Origin: Echinococcus granulosus
Lineage: Eukaryota; Platyhelminthes; Cestoda; Cyclophyllidea; Taeniidae
Length of the DNA: 64,000 nucleotides
Direction: 5' to 3'
Assembly: GCF_000524195.1 (NCBI RefSeq)
Contig: NW_020170406.1
Span: forward strand, 286,690 to 350,689
Numbering within the stretch: the stretch's first letter is position 1; each line of letters starts with the position of its first letter. The notes under the pieces were generated by a model. That model did not search any database, was not told the DNA's origin, and saw nothing but the letters and a program-made list of their open reading frames with translations. This document shows positions 62,149-64,000 of this stretch, piece by piece. Made by a program: the position numbers and the translations under genes.

Positions 62149-62732
62149 ATGGAAAAGGGCTCCATCAACACTCCCGTATTACGAACGCTGCGCTCCATCA
62201 CCAGTAGCAAGTCACTTGAGGAACCATGGCAATGCTTGTGTCCTTCGCAGAGGGTGCTGTTGATAAAGTCTTCATATTCAGCTGGGTCAAGTTCTGGTGA
62301 CACCCTTACTGCCTTCGAAAATGGACAAGTTGTCACTGATGACGCTGCGCAGTCATCAGGCAAGATATGCGACAATTCGGGAGACAAAAATGTGACCAAA
62401 CAAAATGCCGCCTCCACATATGCGGCTGTTTCCACACTCACGGGACTTAGTGATGCGAGTAGGGAGTGTTACAAGCAAATCGCTGATAAATTGTGAGTAG
62501 TCCATTCTTTTTCACCGAACGATATGTTAGAGCAAAGTGTACATTGGAACAACGCAATCGTGCGTGCCGTAACAATTTGCCCTTAGCACACTCGTGGGGT
62601 CTGCGGGGGATGCGAAAACTGCGATGTCTACGACGAATAAAGATGAAGCGTACCATTTTCGGTAGTCCCCAGAGGAAGACTTCGAAATATACGAGGAAAT
62701 GGAGGATGCTTGAAATCGAGGGAGATGAGTAG
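62149..62732 (+). CDS. Possible small spliced gene or decayed exon, Ser-rich (block F2, copy 2)
   Basis: ATG at 62149 opens a Ser/Thr-rich frame ending in SRECYKQIADKL at a GTGAGT donor. Removing a 38-nt interval (62493-62530, ending TATGTTAG) keeps the frame open to TAG at 62732, giving 181 residues with a basic second half. Unrecognised protein. The partner at 33840-34290 has the same exon-intron arrangement but a damaged donor. Differences between the two copies in the second exon show no codon-position bias that I can see, and a second frame (TTNKDEAYHF, PEEDFEIYEEME, interrupted by stops) is equally similar, so the second half may be pseudogenic. Treated as hypothetical. Confidence 0.3.
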
Positions 62733-62959
62733 CAGGCTTCTGCTGGCACCAGTATTCCTGCAAAAATAATTTTGTTTGCAAACTTTATGTAATAATTAAG
62801 TCCTGAGTAATTATTTTTGAAAATATCCCATCATCTCTCTGGTGTGATGCATTAAAGTGCAACAAAAAGTTCATTCATTAGATTGGAGAACACTTAATAA
62901 ATGCATTTTATGCACAATCGTTCGTTGTTCTCCATGGCCCACTGGCACAGCAAAACCGC

Positions 62960-63160
62960 GTTTTAATTCATTAAGCAAAGTGTCAATTTGTGGCAGTGCG
63001 GCAGAACCTCTGCAACTGTTATCACAGTCCCCTTCGAAAATTACAACTGAGGTCGCTGAACAGTCTGTATGAATTCTTGTAGCAAAGTGGGAACAGCTCA
63101 CTGAGTGGCGTACACCTCAAATCTAAAAGAATACGTCTTCCGTGTGATCAGGTAAATGAT
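62960..63160 (+). repeat. Shared block F2, second segment, copy 2
   Basis: Partner of 34500-34740. One frame reads CGSAAEPLQLLSQSPSKITT before a TGA. Confidence 0.45.
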
Positions 63161-64000
63161 AAATCTAAGCCGATTGAGACGAAACGACAACAAGTGTCGG
63201 CAACACGCTTTTGTCTCCTTCCCCTCCACTTTGTTTTAACCAAACCCATTTCATCAAGCAGCATTGCGTGCAAAAAAGAGGCGAATGTAACTGCATTCGA
63301 AACTGCTGTAAAGGAAAATCTGGGTAGAATTTTTTCTAAACTGCAACCTAGGCTTTAAATCCATTGTTTAATCAGTATTTGTGGAAAGCTGTTTTCTCCC
63401 CTCGTCAACTTTTGCCCCAAAGTAAACATCTGCAACGCCAAGCCATCTGTTTTTGAGGCGTTTCTTGAATTTGGTGTAATGGATGCATAAATTTATTAGC
63501 AAATTCACAGACACTCCTGTCAAATCTCAAAAGCACTTGTCACATTTCATGGCATATGTAGACAAGTGAGATGCTGAAGTTGAGACCAGATTGCAAATGT
63601 TGAGCAGGATTGTTTATTGTGCTATTTGGTACATACATGTACGTATATTTTCGGTATTTCACCCAAAGCAACCATATTGTTTTAGTTTGTTTCCCTCATT
63701 GCTATGAAAGAAATAGGCTGTAGTAAGAAATCACACAAATCTGAACCATTAAGCAGTCTTTTTACACACAAGTCGAATTATACGGATGCTGATTTATCGT
63801 GGAATTTTCTTAAAGAACTATTAGTAAGCTTTGCCTTCAGAGTAGAGGCTATGTAATGAGTAGGACTTGTCGCCGATGTGATGCTTAACATTTAGTCACA
63901 TTGTTAGCACTCCCAAGCAGTAATGTGGCATTTATTTTAATTTACATACATTTGATCGAATTCTTCAATCTTCGGAGGCCGCACCTCTACTGGACAGCAT
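63161..64000. other. Non-coding stretch to window end
   Basis: No supported feature. Confidence 0.4.

Overview
This is a eukaryotic nuclear window that is mostly non-coding (introns, intergenic sequence and decayed gene copies). The content suggests a parasitic flatworm, possibly a tapeworm: a multi-exon Raf kinase, several introns of only 38-39 nt next to introns of kilobase size, and a gene family with splice acceptors 4 nt upstream of the ATG, as expected if transcripts are trans-spliced. The taxonomic call is an inference; no species-specific marker was recognised. A 100-N assembly gap lies at 35470-35569.

Region 1 (1-10502, minus strand) holds the 5' seven coding exons of a B-Raf-type kinase. 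They join in frame into 633 residues: BRS-like helices, Ras-binding domain, C1 zinc finger, Ser-rich linker with a 14-3-3 site, and the kinase domain up to the G-S-I-F-W-M motif. The remaining C-terminal ~150 residues (from the APE motif on) are not visible and should lie beyond position 1. This Raf has unusual residues at well-studied positions: Met at the BRAF V600 position, a shortened activation segment, Ser in place of the RKTR dimer-interface Arg, and His in place of the last C1 zinc Cys.

Region 2 (10503-29299) is largely gene-free. It contains copies of a dispersed ~180-bp repeat and two weak protein remnants: an SH2-like segment interrupted by a stop (18850-19170, plus) and a possible histone-fold remnant (19470-19700, minus).

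Region 3 (29300-64000) is dominated by a local family of small proteins built only from a TAZ zinc-binding domain and a KIX domain, the two protein-interaction modules found in CBP/p300. Two members appear intact: one of 264 aa (36680-37513, minus) and one of 198 aa (52733-53367, plus). Three are broken: 29300-29839 (plus), 43925-44455 (minus) and 49501-50051 (plus). All members that retain the junction share a tiny intron at the same codon of KIX. Flanking non-coding or decayed blocks recur beside several copies, indicating repeated segmental duplication with gene birth and decay. No bromodomain, HAT or ZZ domain was seen, so these look like stand-alone TAZ-KIX proteins that could bind the same partners as CBP/p300 without acetyltransferase activity (inference).
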